DNA of 38,869 bases from Methylocystis suflitae (GCF_024448135.1 NZ_JAMRYX010000027.1:1-38869), one strand, 5' to 3'; shown: positions 17,163 through 29,113, counted from the stretch's first letter. Program-made: numbers and translations. The notes: a model not told the origin generated them from the letters alone.

Positions 17163-17528
17163 GTTTTAAGTCTCCTTGCGCCCGCGCGACGCGGCAGATT
17201 CTCGCCACGACTTCGCGGCGCCACCGGCCGAAGTCGCCGCCGCTGCGGCATTTAGCGTCTTCTTGATGCGTTGTCGCGAAGCTACAAGCGCCTGCCGGCG
17301 TCGGAGATATTGCCGTGGTCGCGCTTAACCAGTGAATCGACGCGAACAGACGGACCATTCTTTGTTTTGCGTCCGATCTGCCGACAAGCGGCGGTCGTTG
17401 GCGCGCATCTCGCTTCTCTTTGACGCCCGAGCGGTTCGGGTGGCGAATCCAGGGCGGAGTTGCTACAAGCTGGCCGCTTGCGGCCGCAGTCGCCGGAAAC
17501 GCCGGTAGGGCCCAAGAAAAGGTCGGAA
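17163..17528. other. Divergent intergenic region upstream of the his operon
   Basis: These 366 bases separate the minus-strand secreted protein gene from plus-strand hisB, so they must hold both promoters. No clear -35/-10 pair, His-rich leader peptide or attenuator hairpin was recognised. Short open frames on both strands show no protein-like sequence. Confidence 0.5.
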
Positions 17529-18125
17529 ATGCGCAGCGCGACGATCGAGCGCAACACCAAGGAAACCAAAATCTCGGTCACCGTCGACCTCGACGGGACC
17601 GGCCGCTCGGACATATCGACCGGCGTGGGATTTTTCGATCACATGCTCGACCAGATCGCTCGTCATGCGCCGCTGGATCTTGCCGTGCGCGCTGAGGGCG
17701 ATCTGCACATCGACGGTCATCACACGGTCGAGGACGTCGGCATCGCCATCGGCCAGGCGGTGGATCGCGCGCTTGCAGACCGCAAGGGCATTTCCCGCTA
17801 TGGCGACGCGCATGTGCCGCTCGACGAGGCCCTGACCCGAGTCGTCGTGGACGTCTCGGGCCGGCCCTTTCTTGTTTACGAGGTCGGATTTCCGGCGCAG
17901 CGGATCGGCGGCTTTGACACCGAGCTGATGCGCGAATTCTTCCAGGCCTTTGCGGTTCACGCCCGCGTCGGGCTGCACATCGAATGTCTGCGCGGCGTCA
18001 ACAGCCACCATATCGCCGAGAGCGCCTTCAAGGGCTTCGCGCGCGCCTTTGGCAAGGCGGTGGCGATCGATCCGCGCCGCACGCAGGGGGAAGCGCCTTC
18101 CACCAAGGGAACGCTCACCGCCTGA
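17529..18125 (+). CDS. hisB: Imidazoleglycerol-phosphate dehydratase
   Basis: The 198-residue monofunctional enzyme, without the histidinol-phosphatase domain found in enterobacteria. It catalyses the sixth step of histidine synthesis, removing water from imidazoleglycerol phosphate. Metal-binding motifs are visible: [24 protein letters not shown] and [18 protein letters not shown]. The ATG at 17529 is chosen over 17460 because [13 protein letters not shown] matches the usual start and AAGGTCGG precedes it. It is the first gene of the block hisB-DUF2628-hisH-hisA-hisF-hisE-coaA. Confidence 0.97.
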   Translation: MRSATIERNTKETKISVTVDLDGTGRSDISTGVGFFDHMLDQIARHAPLDLAVRAEGDLHIDGHHTVEDVGIAIGQAVDRALADRKGISRYGDAHVPLDEALTRVVVDVSGRPFLVYEVGFPAQRIGGFDTELMREFFQAFAVHARVGLHIECLRGVNSHHIAESAFKGFARAFGKAVAIDPRRTQGEAPSTKGTLTA

Positions 18126-18157
18126 AAGAGGCGAGTGACGCCGAGAGGGGAAGGCCG

Positions 18158-18583
18158 ATGGCGATATTCACTGTTCATTTTCCGCCGACCGGGCCGGGCA
18201 AGCCTCCGGCGCCCGAAAAGATCGTCTTCCTGCGCGACGGTTTTTCCTGGCCGGCCTTCATTTTCGGCCCGTTCTGGCTCGCCTGGCGGCGGGCCTGGCT
18301 CGTCGCCGGCCTGTGGACGCTTCTTCTCGTCGCCCTTGCGCTCATCGCCTGGCAGCTGCGGGTGTCGCGCGACGCGATGTCCTGGCTGACGCTCGGGCTC
18401 GCTGTTTGGCTCGGTTTCGAGGGGGAGCGGCTCGTCGGCTGGAATTTGGCGCGTCGCGGCTACGTCGAGCAGGATCTCGTCATTGGCGATAACCTCGACG
18501 AGGCGGAGGCGGCCTACTTCCACCGCCATCGCGCTTCTGAGCGGATCGCGAAAGACAATGTCGCTGGGGAGCCTGCTCCTTGA
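18158..18583 (+). CDS. DUF2628-type small membrane protein in the his operon
   Basis: A 141-residue protein with two or three likely membrane segments between residues 30 and 90, introduced by the characteristic [18 protein letters not shown] that marks DUF2628 proteins. The C-terminal third is polar and acidic and is probably cytoplasmic. Its function is unknown. It sits between hisB and hisH, a position I recall as conserved in rhizobial relatives, and its TGA overlaps the TTG start of hisH, so it is translated with the operon. GAGAGGGGAAGG provides the ribosome binding site. A direct role in histidine synthesis should not be assumed. Confidence 0.85.
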   Translation: MAIFTVHFPPTGPGKPPAPEKIVFLRDGFSWPAFIFGPFWLAWRRAWLVAGLWTLLLVALALIAWQLRVSRDAMSWLTLGLAVWLGFEGERLVGWNLARRGYVEQDLVIGDNLDEAEAAYFHRHRASERIAKDNVAGEPAP

Positions 18584-19230
18584 CGACCGCGATCATCGAC
18601 TATGGGTCGGGCAATCTGCATTCCGCCTTGAAAGCCTTTGAGCGCGCCGCCCGCGAGTCACAGGCGCAAGGCGACATTCGCGTCACCAGCGATCCTGGCG
18701 TCGTGCGCACCGCCGAGCGCGTCGTTCTGCCGGGCGTCGGCGCTTTCGCCGATTGTCGCCGCGGCCTCATGGCGATCGAGGGTCTTTACGCCGCCCTGCA
18801 AGAGGCGGTCATCGACCGTGGCCGGCCGTTCTTAGGGATTTGCGTCGGAATGCAGCTCATGGGCGCGCGCGGCCTCGAACATGGCGAAACGCCGGGCCTC
18901 GGCTGGATTCCGGGAGACGTCGCGGCGATCAAGCCTGCGGATCCTTCGCTCAAAATCCCCCATATGGGCTGGAATACGCTGACGCTGAGCCGGGAACATC
19001 CGCTCTTTGCCGGCGTGCCGACGGGAGAGAGTGGCTTGCACGCCTATTTCGTGCACTCGTTTCAGCTGACGCCGGCGTCGCCGGGCCACGTCCTGGCGAC
19101 CACCGACTATGGCGCGCCGCTCACCGCGGCCGTGGCGCGCGACAATCTCGTCGGCGTGCAGTTCCATCCCGAAAAAAGCCAGAGGCTGGGCCTAGCGTTG
19201 ATCGGCAATTTCCTGAGGTGGCGTCCGTGA
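18580..19230 (+). CDS. hisH: Imidazole glycerol phosphate synthase, glutaminase subunit
   Basis: A 216-residue class I glutamine amidotransferase. The catalytic triad is C88 (LGICVGMQ), H196 and E198 (FHPEKSQ). It releases ammonia from glutamine and channels it through HisF to make imidazole glycerol phosphate and AICAR. The start is a TTG at 18580 overlapping the TGA of the preceding gene. No ATG or GTG gives the conserved [13 protein letters not shown]-terminus, which sits right after it. The 3' end overlaps hisA in the same way. Confidence 0.96.
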   Translation: MTTAIIDYGSGNLHSALKAFERAARESQAQGDIRVTSDPGVVRTAERVVLPGVGAFADCRRGLMAIEGLYAALQEAVIDRGRPFLGICVGMQLMGARGLEHGETPGLGWIPGDVAAIKPADPSLKIPHMGWNTLTLSREHPLFAGVPTGESGLHAYFVHSFQLTPASPGHVLATTDYGAPLTAAVARDNLVGVQFHPEKSQRLGLALIGNFLRWRP

Positions 19231-19973
19231 TTCTGTTCCCCGCAATCGATCTGAAGGAAGGTCAGTGCGTGCGCCTGGCCCAGGGCGATATGGACCGCGC
19301 GACCGTGTTCAATGACGACCCGGCGGAGCAAGCGCGCGCCTTCCAGCGAGTCGGGTTCGAATATCTGCATGTCGTCGATCTTGACGGCGCCTTTGCGGGA
19401 GCGCCGCGCAACGCCCGGGCGGTCGAATCCATTCTCGCTGCGCTGACGATTCCCGTGCAGCTGGGCGGCGGCATTCGCGACATGCGCACGCTGTCCTCCT
19501 GGTTGGAAAAAGGCGTCGCGCGCGTCATCATCGGCACGGCGGCCGTCAAGGACCCGTCTTTCGTGCGCGAGGCGGCGCGCCTTCACCCGGGCCGCGTCGC
19601 AGTAGGGGTCGACGCCAAAAATGGTTTTGTCGCCGTTGACGGCTGGGCGCGTGCGACGCGCATGTCGGCGCTCGATCTCGGCAAGAGCTTCGAAGACGCG
19701 GGCGTGAGCGCCATCATCTACACCGACATCTCGCGCGACGGCGTTTTGACCGGCCTCAATATCGAGGCGACCCTCGCGCTCGCCGACGCCTTGACGATTC
19801 CCGTTATCGCCTCGGGCGGCTTGGCGTCGCTCGCCGACGTGGAGCGGCTGCTGCAGCCCGATTGCCGCAAGCTCGCCGGCGCGATCACCGGACGGGCGCT
19901 CTACGACGGGCGGCTCGATCCGGCGCAGGCGTTGGCGATGATCCGCGCGCGTGCGGCGACCGAGAACGCGTGA
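19227..19973 (+). CDS. hisA: ProFAR isomerase (phosphoribosylformimino-AICAR-phosphate isomerase)
   Basis: A 248-residue half-barrel-repeat TIM barrel enzyme for the fourth step of histidine synthesis, an Amadori rearrangement. Catalytic aspartates are D8 (FPAIDLKEG) and D129 (VGVDAKNG). Phosphate-binding loops are seen as QLGGGIRD and [10 protein letters not shown]. Translation starts at a GTG (19227) that overlaps the hisH TGA. The stop overlaps the ATG of hisF, so hisH, hisA and hisF are all translationally coupled. A longer in-frame extension upstream is a shadow of hisH. Confidence 0.97.
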   Translation: MILFPAIDLKEGQCVRLAQGDMDRATVFNDDPAEQARAFQRVGFEYLHVVDLDGAFAGAPRNARAVESILAALTIPVQLGGGIRDMRTLSSWLEKGVARVIIGTAAVKDPSFVREAARLHPGRVAVGVDAKNGFVAVDGWARATRMSALDLGKSFEDAGVSAIIYTDISRDGVLTGLNIEATLALADALTIPVIASGGLASLADVERLLQPDCRKLAGAITGRALYDGRLDPAQALAMIRARAATENA

Positions 19974-20752
19974 TGCTGAAAGCGCGCGTCATTCCCTGCC
20001 TGGACGTGAAAGGAGGACGCGTCGTTAAAGGCGTCAATTTCGTCGATCTACGCGACGCCGGCGATCCGGTCGAATGCGCCATCGCCTATGACGCCGCCGG
20101 CGCCGACGAACTCTGCTTTCTCGACATCACTGCAAGCCATGAAGACCGCGGCATTCTGCTGGACGTCGTGCAGCGCACGGCGGAAGCCTGCTTCATGCCG
20201 CTGACGGTGGGAGGCGGCGTGCGCACGCTGGACGACATCCGCAATCTGCTGCTCGCCGGCGCCGACAAGGTCTCGATCAACTCCGCCGCCGTGGCCAATC
20301 GCGGCTTCGTTCGCGAAGCGTCGGAAAAATTTGGCGCGCAATGCATCGTCGTCGCCATTGACGCCAAGCGCGTTTCCGACGGACGCTGGGAAATCTTCAC
20401 CCACGGCGGGCGCCGCGCAACGGGGATCGACGCCGTCGACTATGCGCGCGAAGTGACCGCCCTCGGCGCCGGCGAAATCCTGCTGACCTCGATGGATCGC
20501 GACGGCACGAAAAGCGGCTTCGACATCGCGCTGACGCGGGCCGTCGCCGACGCGGTGCAGGCGCCGGTCATCGCCTCTGGCGGCGTCGGAACGCTCGATC
20601 ATCTTGTCGCCGGGGTCAAGGAAGGCCACGCCAGCGCCGTGCTCGCCGCGTCGATCTTCCATTTTGGCGAATATTCGATTCCGCAGGCGAAGCTTCACAT
20701 GGCGGCGGCGGGGCTGCCGATGCGCCTCGACGGTCTGGAAGCGATGGGATGA
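19973..20752 (+). CDS. hisF: Imidazole glycerol phosphate synthase, cyclase subunit
   Basis: A 259-residue TIM barrel partner of HisH. The catalytic aspartates are D11 (CLDVKGG) and D130 (VAIDAK). [10 protein letters not shown] and [11 protein letters not shown] form the phosphate-binding side. The ATG at 19973 overlaps the hisA TGA (TGATG). It is the last of the tightly coupled run; after it comes a 172-base gap filled mostly by an inverted repeat before hisE. Confidence 0.97.
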   Translation: MLKARVIPCLDVKGGRVVKGVNFVDLRDAGDPVECAIAYDAAGADELCFLDITASHEDRGILLDVVQRTAEACFMPLTVGGGVRTLDDIRNLLLAGADKVSINSAAVANRGFVREASEKFGAQCIVVAIDAKRVSDGRWEIFTHGGRRATGIDAVDYAREVTALGAGEILLTSMDRDGTKSGFDIALTRAVADAVQAPVIASGGVGTLDHLVAGVKEGHASAVLAASIFHFGEYSIPQAKLHMAAAGLPMRLDGLEAMG

Positions 20753-20785
20753 GCAAAAAAAATCATCGCGCCGCCGCCGCCACAA

Positions 20786-20920
20786 CCCCCTCCCTATCCC
20801 TCCCCCGCTTCGCTTCGCTCGCGGGAGAGGGGACGCTAATGACCGACGCTTGCGCGATGCCGATGAAGCGCGGAATCTGCTCCCTCTCCCGCGAAGCGGG
20901 GGAGGGTTGGGGAGGGGGGC
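20786..20920. repeat. GC-rich inverted repeat inserted between hisF and hisE
   Basis: The left arm, from 20786, reads CCCCCTCCCTATCCCTCCC and continues to GGGAGAGGGGA at about 20832. The right arm, 20881-20920, starts TCCCTCTCCCGCGAAGCGGG and ends GGTTGGGGAGGGGGGC. They pair closely, except that the left arm has eight extra bases (an added CTTCGCTC). The arms are separated by about 48 bases of loop. It lies inside an operon, so transcription must read through it. Its last bases contain GGAGG at 20911-20915, which acts as the apparent ribosome binding site of hisE. Confidence 0.87.
20911..20915 (+). promoter_or_regulatory. Shine-Dalgarno of hisE, contributed by the repeat
   Basis: GGAGG lies 9 bases before the hisE ATG at 20925 and is part of the right arm of the inverted repeat. 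In a folded transcript it would pair with CCTCC in the left arm, which could reduce hisE translation. The position is seen; the regulatory effect is inference. Confidence 0.6.
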
Positions 20921-20924
20921 TGTC

Positions 20925-21248
20925 ATGAGTTTCACGCTCGACGATCTCGCGGCGCTCATCAAAGCGCGGCGCAACGACAGCGCCTCGACCTCCTATACGA
21001 AGACCCTGCTCGACGCAGGAATGCCGCGCATCGCCAAGAAATTCGGCGAAGAGGCGGTCGAAACGGTGATCGCGGCGATGGAGGGCGACCGAAGCGCGCT
21101 CGTTAACGAGGCTGCGGACACATTCTATCATCTTCTGGTCATGCTCGAAGCGCGGAATATTTCGCTGGGCGACGTGTTGCGCGAATTGGAGCGGCGCACG
21201 AAACAATCCGGGCTTGCGGAGAAAGCCGCGCGCGGAGCAAAGGAATGA
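20925..21248 (+). CDS. hisE: Phosphoribosyl-ATP pyrophosphatase
   Basis: A 107-residue all-helical MazG-like enzyme that hydrolyses phosphoribosyl-ATP to phosphoribosyl-AMP, the second step of histidine synthesis. [14 protein letters not shown] and [16 protein letters not shown] carry the conserved acidic metal-binding residues. It is a stand-alone HisE, not fused to HisI. The ATG follows the repeat-derived GGAGG, and the stop overlaps the ATG of coaA by 4 bases. An in-frame extension upstream runs through the repeat and is not real. Confidence 0.95.
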   Translation: MSFTLDDLAALIKARRNDSASTSYTKTLLDAGMPRIAKKFGEEAVETVIAAMEGDRSALVNEAADTFYHLLVMLEARNISLGDVLRELERRTKQSGLAEKAARGAKE

Positions 21249-22207
21249 CGGTGGCGGAGCTCGTCCCCAACAACGAGGCTCTTTCCCCCTACCGGCATTT
21301 CACGCGCGCCGAATGGGCGTCGCTGCGCGCCGATACGCCGCTGACGCTGACGCTCGATGATCTCGTCCGGCTGAAATCGCTCAACGATCCGATCTCGCTC
21401 GAAGAGGTCATTGAGATCTATTTGCCGCTCTCGCGCCTGCTCGCGCTCTATGTTGCGGCGACGCAGGGCCTCTTCAAGGCGACGCAGCGCTTTCTCGGCG
21501 CCGAGGACGGCAAGGTTCCCTACATCATTGGCGTCGCGGGCTCCGTCGCCGTGGGAAAATCCACGACGGCGCGCGTGCTGCGCGCGCTGTTGTCGCGCTG
21601 GCCGAATACGCCGAAAGTGGAGCTCATCACCACCGACGGCTTTCTTTTGCCCAACAGAATCCTTGAAGCCGAAAAGCTCATGGACAAGAAGGGCTTTCCG
21701 GAAAGCTACGACAACAAATCGCTGCTGCGATTTCTCTCCGACGTGAAGGCGGGACGGCGCAACGTCTGCGCGCCGGTCTATTCACATATGACCTATGATG
21801 TCGTCGAGGGCGAAGCGAGCTGCGTCGATCGGCCCGACATTCTCATCGTCGAAGGCGTCAACGTTCTGCTTGCGCCGCGCATGCGCGACGGCCGCGAAAT
21901 TCCTTTCGTCTCCGACTTCTTCGATTTCTCGGTCTATCTCGATGCGTCCGAAGACGTGCTGGAGCGATGGTATGTGGAGCGCTTTCGGCGGCTTCAGCAG
22001 ACCGCGTTCCGCGATCCGAAATCCTACTTCCGCGTCTATGCCGATCTCGACGAAGAGGAGACGACGCGCGTCGCGAAAGACATTTGGACGCGCATCAACC
22101 TTGAGAATCTGCGCCAGAACATCGCCCCGACGCGCCCGCGCGCGAGTTTGATCCTCACCAAGGACGCCGATCACAGGATCGAGGAAGTGGCGCTGCGCAA
22201 ATTATGA
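21245..22207 (+). CDS. coaA: Pantothenate kinase, type I
   Basis: A 320-residue CoaA that phosphorylates pantothenate, the first and usually controlling step of coenzyme A synthesis. The P-loop is GSVAVGKS at residues 99-106. [22 protein letters not shown] and YSHMTYDVV are conserved pantothenate-site blocks, and the C-terminus has [18 protein letters not shown]. Length fits the type I family. It is joined to hisE by an ATGA overlap, a linkage I recall from many rhizobial genomes. Confidence 0.97.
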   Translation: MTVAELVPNNEALSPYRHFTRAEWASLRADTPLTLTLDDLVRLKSLNDPISLEEVIEIYLPLSRLLALYVAATQGLFKATQRFLGAEDGKVPYIIGVAGSVAVGKSTTARVLRALLSRWPNTPKVELITTDGFLLPNRILEAEKLMDKKGFPESYDNKSLLRFLSDVKAGRRNVCAPVYSHMTYDVVEGEASCVDRPDILIVEGVNVLLAPRMRDGREIPFVSDFFDFSVYLDASEDVLERWYVERFRRLQQTAFRDPKSYFRVYADLDEEETTRVAKDIWTRINLENLRQNIAPTRPRASLILTKDADHRIEEVALRKL

Positions 22208-22268
22208 GCTTCACTTCAGCGGCGACGCGGAGTTCGCTTGCGCAAGGCGCGGCTTATAGGGGGAGCGC

Positions 22269-23876
22269 ATGACAACGGCTCTGGAAACGCTCGTCGTTCT
22301 CCTCGCGGTGGTGGCGGCCGTCGCATTCGTCGCCTCGCGCCTCGGCCTCGCTTCGCCCATCCTGCTCGTCGCGGCGGGCGTGGCGATCGCGTTTGCGCCG
22401 GGCGTGCCGCCGCTCGTGCTCGAGCCCGAATTCATCTTGCTTCTCGTGCTGCCGCCGGTGATCTACATTTCGGCGATCAACATGAGCTGGCGGGAATTCC
22501 AGTTCAATCTGCAGCCGATCCTTGTGCTGGCGATCGGCTGCGTCGTCTTCACCACCATCGCCGTTTCTGCGGCGACGAACTGGTTGCTCGGCTGGCCATG
22601 GGCGGTCGGCTTCGTGCTTGGCGCGATCGTCTCGCCGCCCGACGCCCTCGCGCCGCTCGCCATCGCGCGCCGCATGCGGCTACCCCGGCGCATCCGCGTC
22701 ATTCTGGAGGGAGAAGGCCTCGCCAATGACGCGACGGCCCTGGTTCTCTATCGTTTCGCGGTGGCGGCGGTCAGCGTTGGCTCCTTTTCGCTGGCGCAAG
22801 CGGGCGAAACCTTCACGATCATCATCGTTTCGGAGATTGTGTGGGGCGTCGGCGTCGGCTGGACGATGTTGCGGCTGCGCCGCTTCATGCGCGATCCGCG
22901 CATCGAAATCACGCTGTCGCTGATCACGCCGTTCCTCGCCTACTGGCCGCCAGAACATCTTGGCGGCTCGGGCGTCATCGCGACCGTCGCGACGGGCCTC
23001 TATATCAGCTGGAACGGACCCCGGCTGATCAGCGCCGCGACGCGTCTGCAGGGCGTGTTCTTCTGGGACTTCTTCATCTATCTGATCGAAGGCCTCGTCT
23101 TTCTCTTCACCGGCCTGCAGGCGCAGGCGCTTTTCGCACGCATCCAGAACCACTCGCTTTACGATCTGGCGGCGTCGTCGGCGCTCGTTTCGCTCGTCGT
23201 GATCGTGGCGCGCTTCGTCTGGATTTTTCCGCACGCCTATCTGCCGCGATGGTTCGTCCCACGCGCGCGACGCCAGCCGGCGCCGCCCTGGCAAGGGCTC
23301 TTCATCATTTCATTCACCGGCGTGCGCGGGATCGTCTCGCTCGCCGCAGCTCTAGCGATCCCGATCACGACGGCGCGCGGCGAGCCCTTTCCCTATCGCG
23401 ACTCCATTTTCTTCCTCGCCTTCTGCGTCGTGATGGTCACGCTCGTCTTCCAGGGCGCGATGTTGCCCTGGGTCATTCGCAAGCTCGGGGTCTCCAAAGC
23501 CGGGATGGAGGAGCGTCTGCTCGATCGCGCTGAGGAAATTCAGGCGCGCCGCTCCGCCGTAGAGGCTTCCACCGTCAGATTGGCGGCATTAGTCGCCGAG
23601 CAGGACGTGCCGGAAGAAGCGACGCTGTCGTTTCAAGCCCAACAGGATTATTTCCTGTCGCGCATCCGCATGAAATGCGACATCGAGGAAGAGCGCCGCG
23701 CGCTGATCGAGCTGCATGACGAGATTGAATTGGAGCTCATCGCCGCGGAGCGCGACGCGATCAACAACATGCTGCGCGAGGGCGCGCTCAAGGACGAGGC
23801 CCGCCGCCGCATTGAGCGCGAACTCGATCTGCGCGAGGCGGATGTGCTGAACCGCCGGCGCGAGCGGCCCTGGTAG
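22269..23876 (+). CDS. Na+/H+ antiporter, CPA1 family
   Basis: A 535-residue membrane protein with about twelve transmembrane segments in residues 1-410 and a cytoplasmic tail. The transport core has SPPDALAPLAIARR with D125 and GEGLANDATALVLYR with the N153-D154 pair, typical of NhaP/YjcE-type exchangers. TGVRGIVSLAAALAIP is the conserved later helix. The tail from about residue 415 is highly charged and predicted to be helical, possibly a coiled coil. It exchanges cytoplasmic Na+ or K+ for protons; ion preference cannot be read from sequence. It ends 33 bases from the 3' end of clpB on the other strand. Confidence 0.92.
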   Translation: MTTALETLVVLLAVVAAVAFVASRLGLASPILLVAAGVAIAFAPGVPPLVLEPEFILLLVLPPVIYISAINMSWREFQFNLQPILVLAIGCVVFTTIAVSAATNWLLGWPWAVGFVLGAIVSPPDALAPLAIARRMRLPRRIRVILEGEGLANDATALVLYRFAVAAVSVGSFSLAQAGETFTIIIVSEIVWGVGVGWTMLRLRRFMRDPRIEITLSLITPFLAYWPPEHLGGSGVIATVATGLYISWNGPRLISAATRLQGVFFWDFFIYLIEGLVFLFTGLQAQALFARIQNHSLYDLAASSALVSLVVIVARFVWIFPHAYLPRWFVPRARRQPAPPWQGLFIISFTGVRGIVSLAAALAIPITTARGEPFPYRDSIFFLAFCVVMVTLVFQGAMLPWVIRKLGVSKAGMEERLLDRAEEIQARRSAVEASTVRLAALVAEQDVPEEATLSFQAQQDYFLSRIRMKCDIEEERRALIELHDEIELELIAAERDAINNMLREGALKDEARRRIERELDLREADVLNRRRERPW

Positions 23877-23909
23877 GGCGGTTCGCGCCAAGCGTCGATT
23901 AGGAAATTG

Positions 23910-26531
<2,622 letters not shown>

Positions 26532-26956
26532 TTATAGCCCCTCTGACCATGAGGCGGCCCTTTGCTTTTAAGCGGCGCGCCTCGCGTCCAAAATTTTCTC
26601 TTTCAAGGCCCCTTGCGGCTGCCCTCGTGGTCGATATGGGAAGGGCTGCACGGGGTTAAAGGGGGTGCGGCGCGAAAGCGCGGACTCGACCGCGCCGGGC
26701 GCATCGGAATACTTCGGCTAATCGCTTCGGCGACCTCGGGGCGCAGCTGGCCAGAGACCGCGCCATCCCCATTAGAGCGCGAGCGCCACAAGCGACAGCA
26801 TCATCGCATAGACCAAGCGGCGGGGCTCACGTGAGTGAACCATACCGCCACGGCGCCGAGAACGCCGCTCTCCTTGCGAACGGCCGGGTCTATTTTCCTT
26901 GACGGCTGACCGGGTGTAGGCAATCCGCCTCGACTTGTCACCGAACAGGGACGTCC
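26532..26956. other. Divergent intergenic region between clpB and the MOSC gene
   Basis: These 425 bases must hold the promoters of clpB (minus) and the MOSC gene (plus). Frames of about 90-100 codons cross it on both strands but look like GC-rich noise, with no recognisable domain. No repeat was seen. A CTTGAAA half-site on the minus strand at 26601-26607 is the only regulatory candidate. Confidence 0.5.
26601..26607 (-). promoter_or_regulatory. Possible heat-shock (sigma-32 type) -35 element for clpB
   Basis: On the minus strand CTTGAAA lies about 70 bases before the clpB ATG. CTTGAA is the -35 core of RpoH promoters. The expected C-rich -10 element is not convincing at the right spacing, so the call rests on one half-site and on the known heat induction of clpB. 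Confidence 0.3.
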
Positions 26957-27715
26957 ATGCGACTCGCCTCTCTCTACCGCTATCCCGTCAAAGGCCTCTC
27001 GCCCGAGCCGCTGGACGCCGCCGAACTTCAAGCAGACGGCTATTTTCCGGGAGATCGGCTGTTTGCGCTGGAAAACGGCCCTTCGGGCTTCGATCCTGCG
27101 GCCCCGGAGCACCAGCCCAAGATCAAATTCCTGATGCTGATGAGGAACGGCGCGCTCGCGGGTCTTGCGACGCGTTACGACGAGGCGACAGGCGTATTGA
27201 CGATCGCCAGGGGAGGACGAGAGGTCGCGCGAGGAGATTTGCGGTCCGCCGAAGGGCGCGGCGCCATCGAGGCCTTCCTGACCGGCTTTCTTGGACCTGA
27301 AATCCGTGGTCCCGTGCGGCTGCTGGCTGCGCCTGACGGCTTTCGCTTCACGGATTCGAAGTCGGGATTTGTCTCACTGGTCAATCTGGCGAGCGTCGCC
27401 GCGATTGCGCAGGCGCAGGGGGCCGCTCTCGATCCGCTGCGGTTTCGCGCCAATCTCTACGTCGCAGACATGGGCGCATGGGCCGAAGTGGCGCTCCCGG
27501 GGCGAACCCTGTCGATCGGCGGCGCGCGGCTCGAGGTGCTCAAAATGACCGATCGCTGCGCGGCCACAGGCGTCGAGCCGGGCACGGGGCGCCGCGACAT
27601 GGATATCGTCCAGACGCTGCGGCAGAACTTCGGCCACATCGATTGCGGAGTCTATGCGCGGGTGATCGACGGCGGCCGGATCAAGGCCGGCGACGCGATC
27701 AGCGTCCTCGACTGA
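26957..27715 (+). CDS. MOSC domain protein with N-terminal beta-barrel
   Basis: A 252-residue protein of the MOSC superfamily, related to the C-terminal domain of molybdenum cofactor sulfurases and to YcbX/mARC proteins. The N-terminal MOSC_N domain starts LYRYPVKGLSPEPL. The MOSC core includes LVNLASVAAIA, LDPLRFRANLYV and the conserved cysteine C201 in TDRCAATGVEPGTGRRD, the likely molybdenum ligand or sulfur carrier. It lacks the C-terminal 2Fe-2S domain of YcbX. It may bind molybdenum cofactor and reduce N-hydroxylated compounds or move sulfur, but the substrate is unknown. It stands alone, distant from the pao operon. Confidence 0.9.
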   Translation: MRLASLYRYPVKGLSPEPLDAAELQADGYFPGDRLFALENGPSGFDPAAPEHQPKIKFLMLMRNGALAGLATRYDEATGVLTIARGGREVARGDLRSAEGRGAIEAFLTGFLGPEIRGPVRLLAAPDGFRFTDSKSGFVSLVNLASVAAIAQAQGAALDPLRFRANLYVADMGAWAEVALPGRTLSIGGARLEVLKMTDRCAATGVEPGTGRRDMDIVQTLRQNFGHIDCGVYARVIDGGRIKAGDAISVLD

Positions 27716-27719
27716 GGCG

Positions 27720-28619
27720 CTAAAACCGATCCGGCTCGAGCGGAAGTTCGCCCACCTGCGGCGCGTCGTCGTCGCGTGCGCCGCCGGCGACGTCATCCAT
27801 CGGCGGGCGCGGGCGCCGGCGCCGGCGTGAACTCAGATGATAATTGACTCCGCCCTCATGTTCACGCGGCGCGTTCTCGCGCTCGAGAACGGGTTCCGCT
27901 CCCGCGCCCTCGCTCGGAGCGGCGGCGGCCCGCGCCACTGGAGCGGTGATGAATGAGGGAAGCGCCGTGCCTGCTTCGCTCTCGGCCGCGCTGGCCTCGG
28001 GGCGCGGCTGGAAGCGGCGGTCGCGGCCGCGCTCATATCCCTGATGACGAGGGCGGTCGCCGCCTTCGGCGTTGCGGTCTCGGTTAAACGGGGGTCGTTC
28101 GTGCCGCTGCGGGCGTTCCGGACGCTCCGCGCGCTCGCCGGCCCGCATCTCGCCGATCGGGCGCTCCTCAAAGGGCTGGGGCTGGGGCTGCGGCTGCGCA
28201 AAATGCGGTTGCGGCTGCGGCTGCGGCGTGAACGGCGGCGGCGGCTGGAAGGCCGGCGGCGGCAGCCGTTCGGCCAGCGGCGCGAAACGGTCCGGAAGCG
28301 GGGCGAAATCGTCATCATCCTCGGAGGTGTCGATTTCCGCTTCCAGCTGCGGGCGCCCATAGCCGTTGACTTGCTGCTGCTGCTGCGCGGCGGCGATCAG
28401 CCGGAAATAGTGCTCCGCATGCTGCAGCAGGCTCTCGGCCATGATCGTGTCGCCGGAAGACTGCGCGTCGCGCGCGAGCTGAAGATATTTTTCGGCGACA
28501 TGCTGAGCCGTGCCGCGGATCTTCACGTCGGGGCCATTCGACTCATAGGATCGTGTAAGCGGATTGGGCCCTTTGCGGTTGCTCCGTCCGCGCATTCTCT
28601 TGTTTTGCCCTGGTCTCAT
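27720..28619 (-). CDS. DUF4167 protein, proline/glutamine-rich
   Basis: A 299-residue protein. Residues 1-80 form the conserved DUF4167 domain, beginning MRPGQNKRMRGRSNRKGPNP and ending near a run of glutamines. The rest is low-complexity: a Pro-Gln repeat stretch around 130-155, then Arg/Glu-rich sequence with RDRNAEGGDRP and GYERGRDRRF, and a basic RRRRRPRPP near the C-terminus. The composition suggests a disordered RNA- or ribosome-associated protein, but the function is not established. The ATG at 28619 has GGGGAG five bases upstream; a TTG one codon earlier is less likely. In rhizobial genomes it usually follows prmC; here a 494-base gap separates them. Confidence 0.9.
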   Translation of the reverse strand: MRPGQNKRMRGRSNRKGPNPLTRSYESNGPDVKIRGTAQHVAEKYLQLARDAQSSGDTIMAESLLQHAEHYFRLIAAAQQQQQVNGYGRPQLEAEIDTSEDDDDFAPLPDRFAPLAERLPPPAFQPPPPFTPQPQPQPHFAQPQPQPQPFEERPIGEMRAGERAERPERPQRHERPPFNRDRNAEGGDRPRHQGYERGRDRRFQPRPEASAAESEAGTALPSFITAPVARAAAAPSEGAGAEPVLERENAPREHEGGVNYHLSSRRRRRPRPPMDDVAGGARDDDAPQVGELPLEPDRF

Positions 28620-29113
28620 CAAACTCCCCGAAATCTTGCTGCGCTCGGCCCCGCCTGCGCGGCGTTCCCAACAACGTCGCCGCTAAATTTCTTCGGCCGG
28701 CGCATGCGCCAACGGACAGGCGACAGCAATCCGTTTCGGACCTCAAGCTTCGATAACGCTGTGCGCGAGTCGATTTTCCTCAAGTCGGCGCCAATCGGCG
28801 GCCCCACGTAGCTCTGCGCCAATTCCCCTCAGCGCAACTGCTTGACGTCCAACGCGATTGCATGCCTGCCTGCCGGATCGCAACGCCTCCGACAATCGAA
28901 GGGGTCTTCACTCCGGCGCTTTCATGTCGATTTCGACGTTGCTCCTGGCCGGTCGTTTCGGGCTTCCGTTCGCGAAGCGGAGCCAAAGCGTTCGAGTTCT
29001 CTCTCGAAGTCGGCGATCGGCTGGACTTGGGATGACTATAGTGGAGGGGGTGGCCGCCAACAAGGCCGAGCGCGGCGAGACGGGCCAAAAAAGCGGTTAC
29101 TGTCGCCAATATG
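28620..29113. other. Long gap between prmC and the DUF4167 gene
   Basis: These 494 bases contain several overlapping frames of 100-130 codons on both strands, but none has a recognisable domain, a good ribosome binding site or codon use like its neighbours. They are extensions or shadows of prmC or noise. No known RNA gene or clear repeat was identified. A promoter for the DUF4167 gene probably lies here. Confidence 0.45.

Noticed and set aside
18753-19226. Upstream extension of the hisA frame
   Set aside because: The extension is an out-of-frame reading of hisH; the conserved HisA start follows the GTG at 19227.
28780-29113. Extension of a minus-strand frame beyond prmC as a separate gene
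   Set aside because: It is a continuation of an out-of-frame reading of prmC, with no conserved sequence or start signal.
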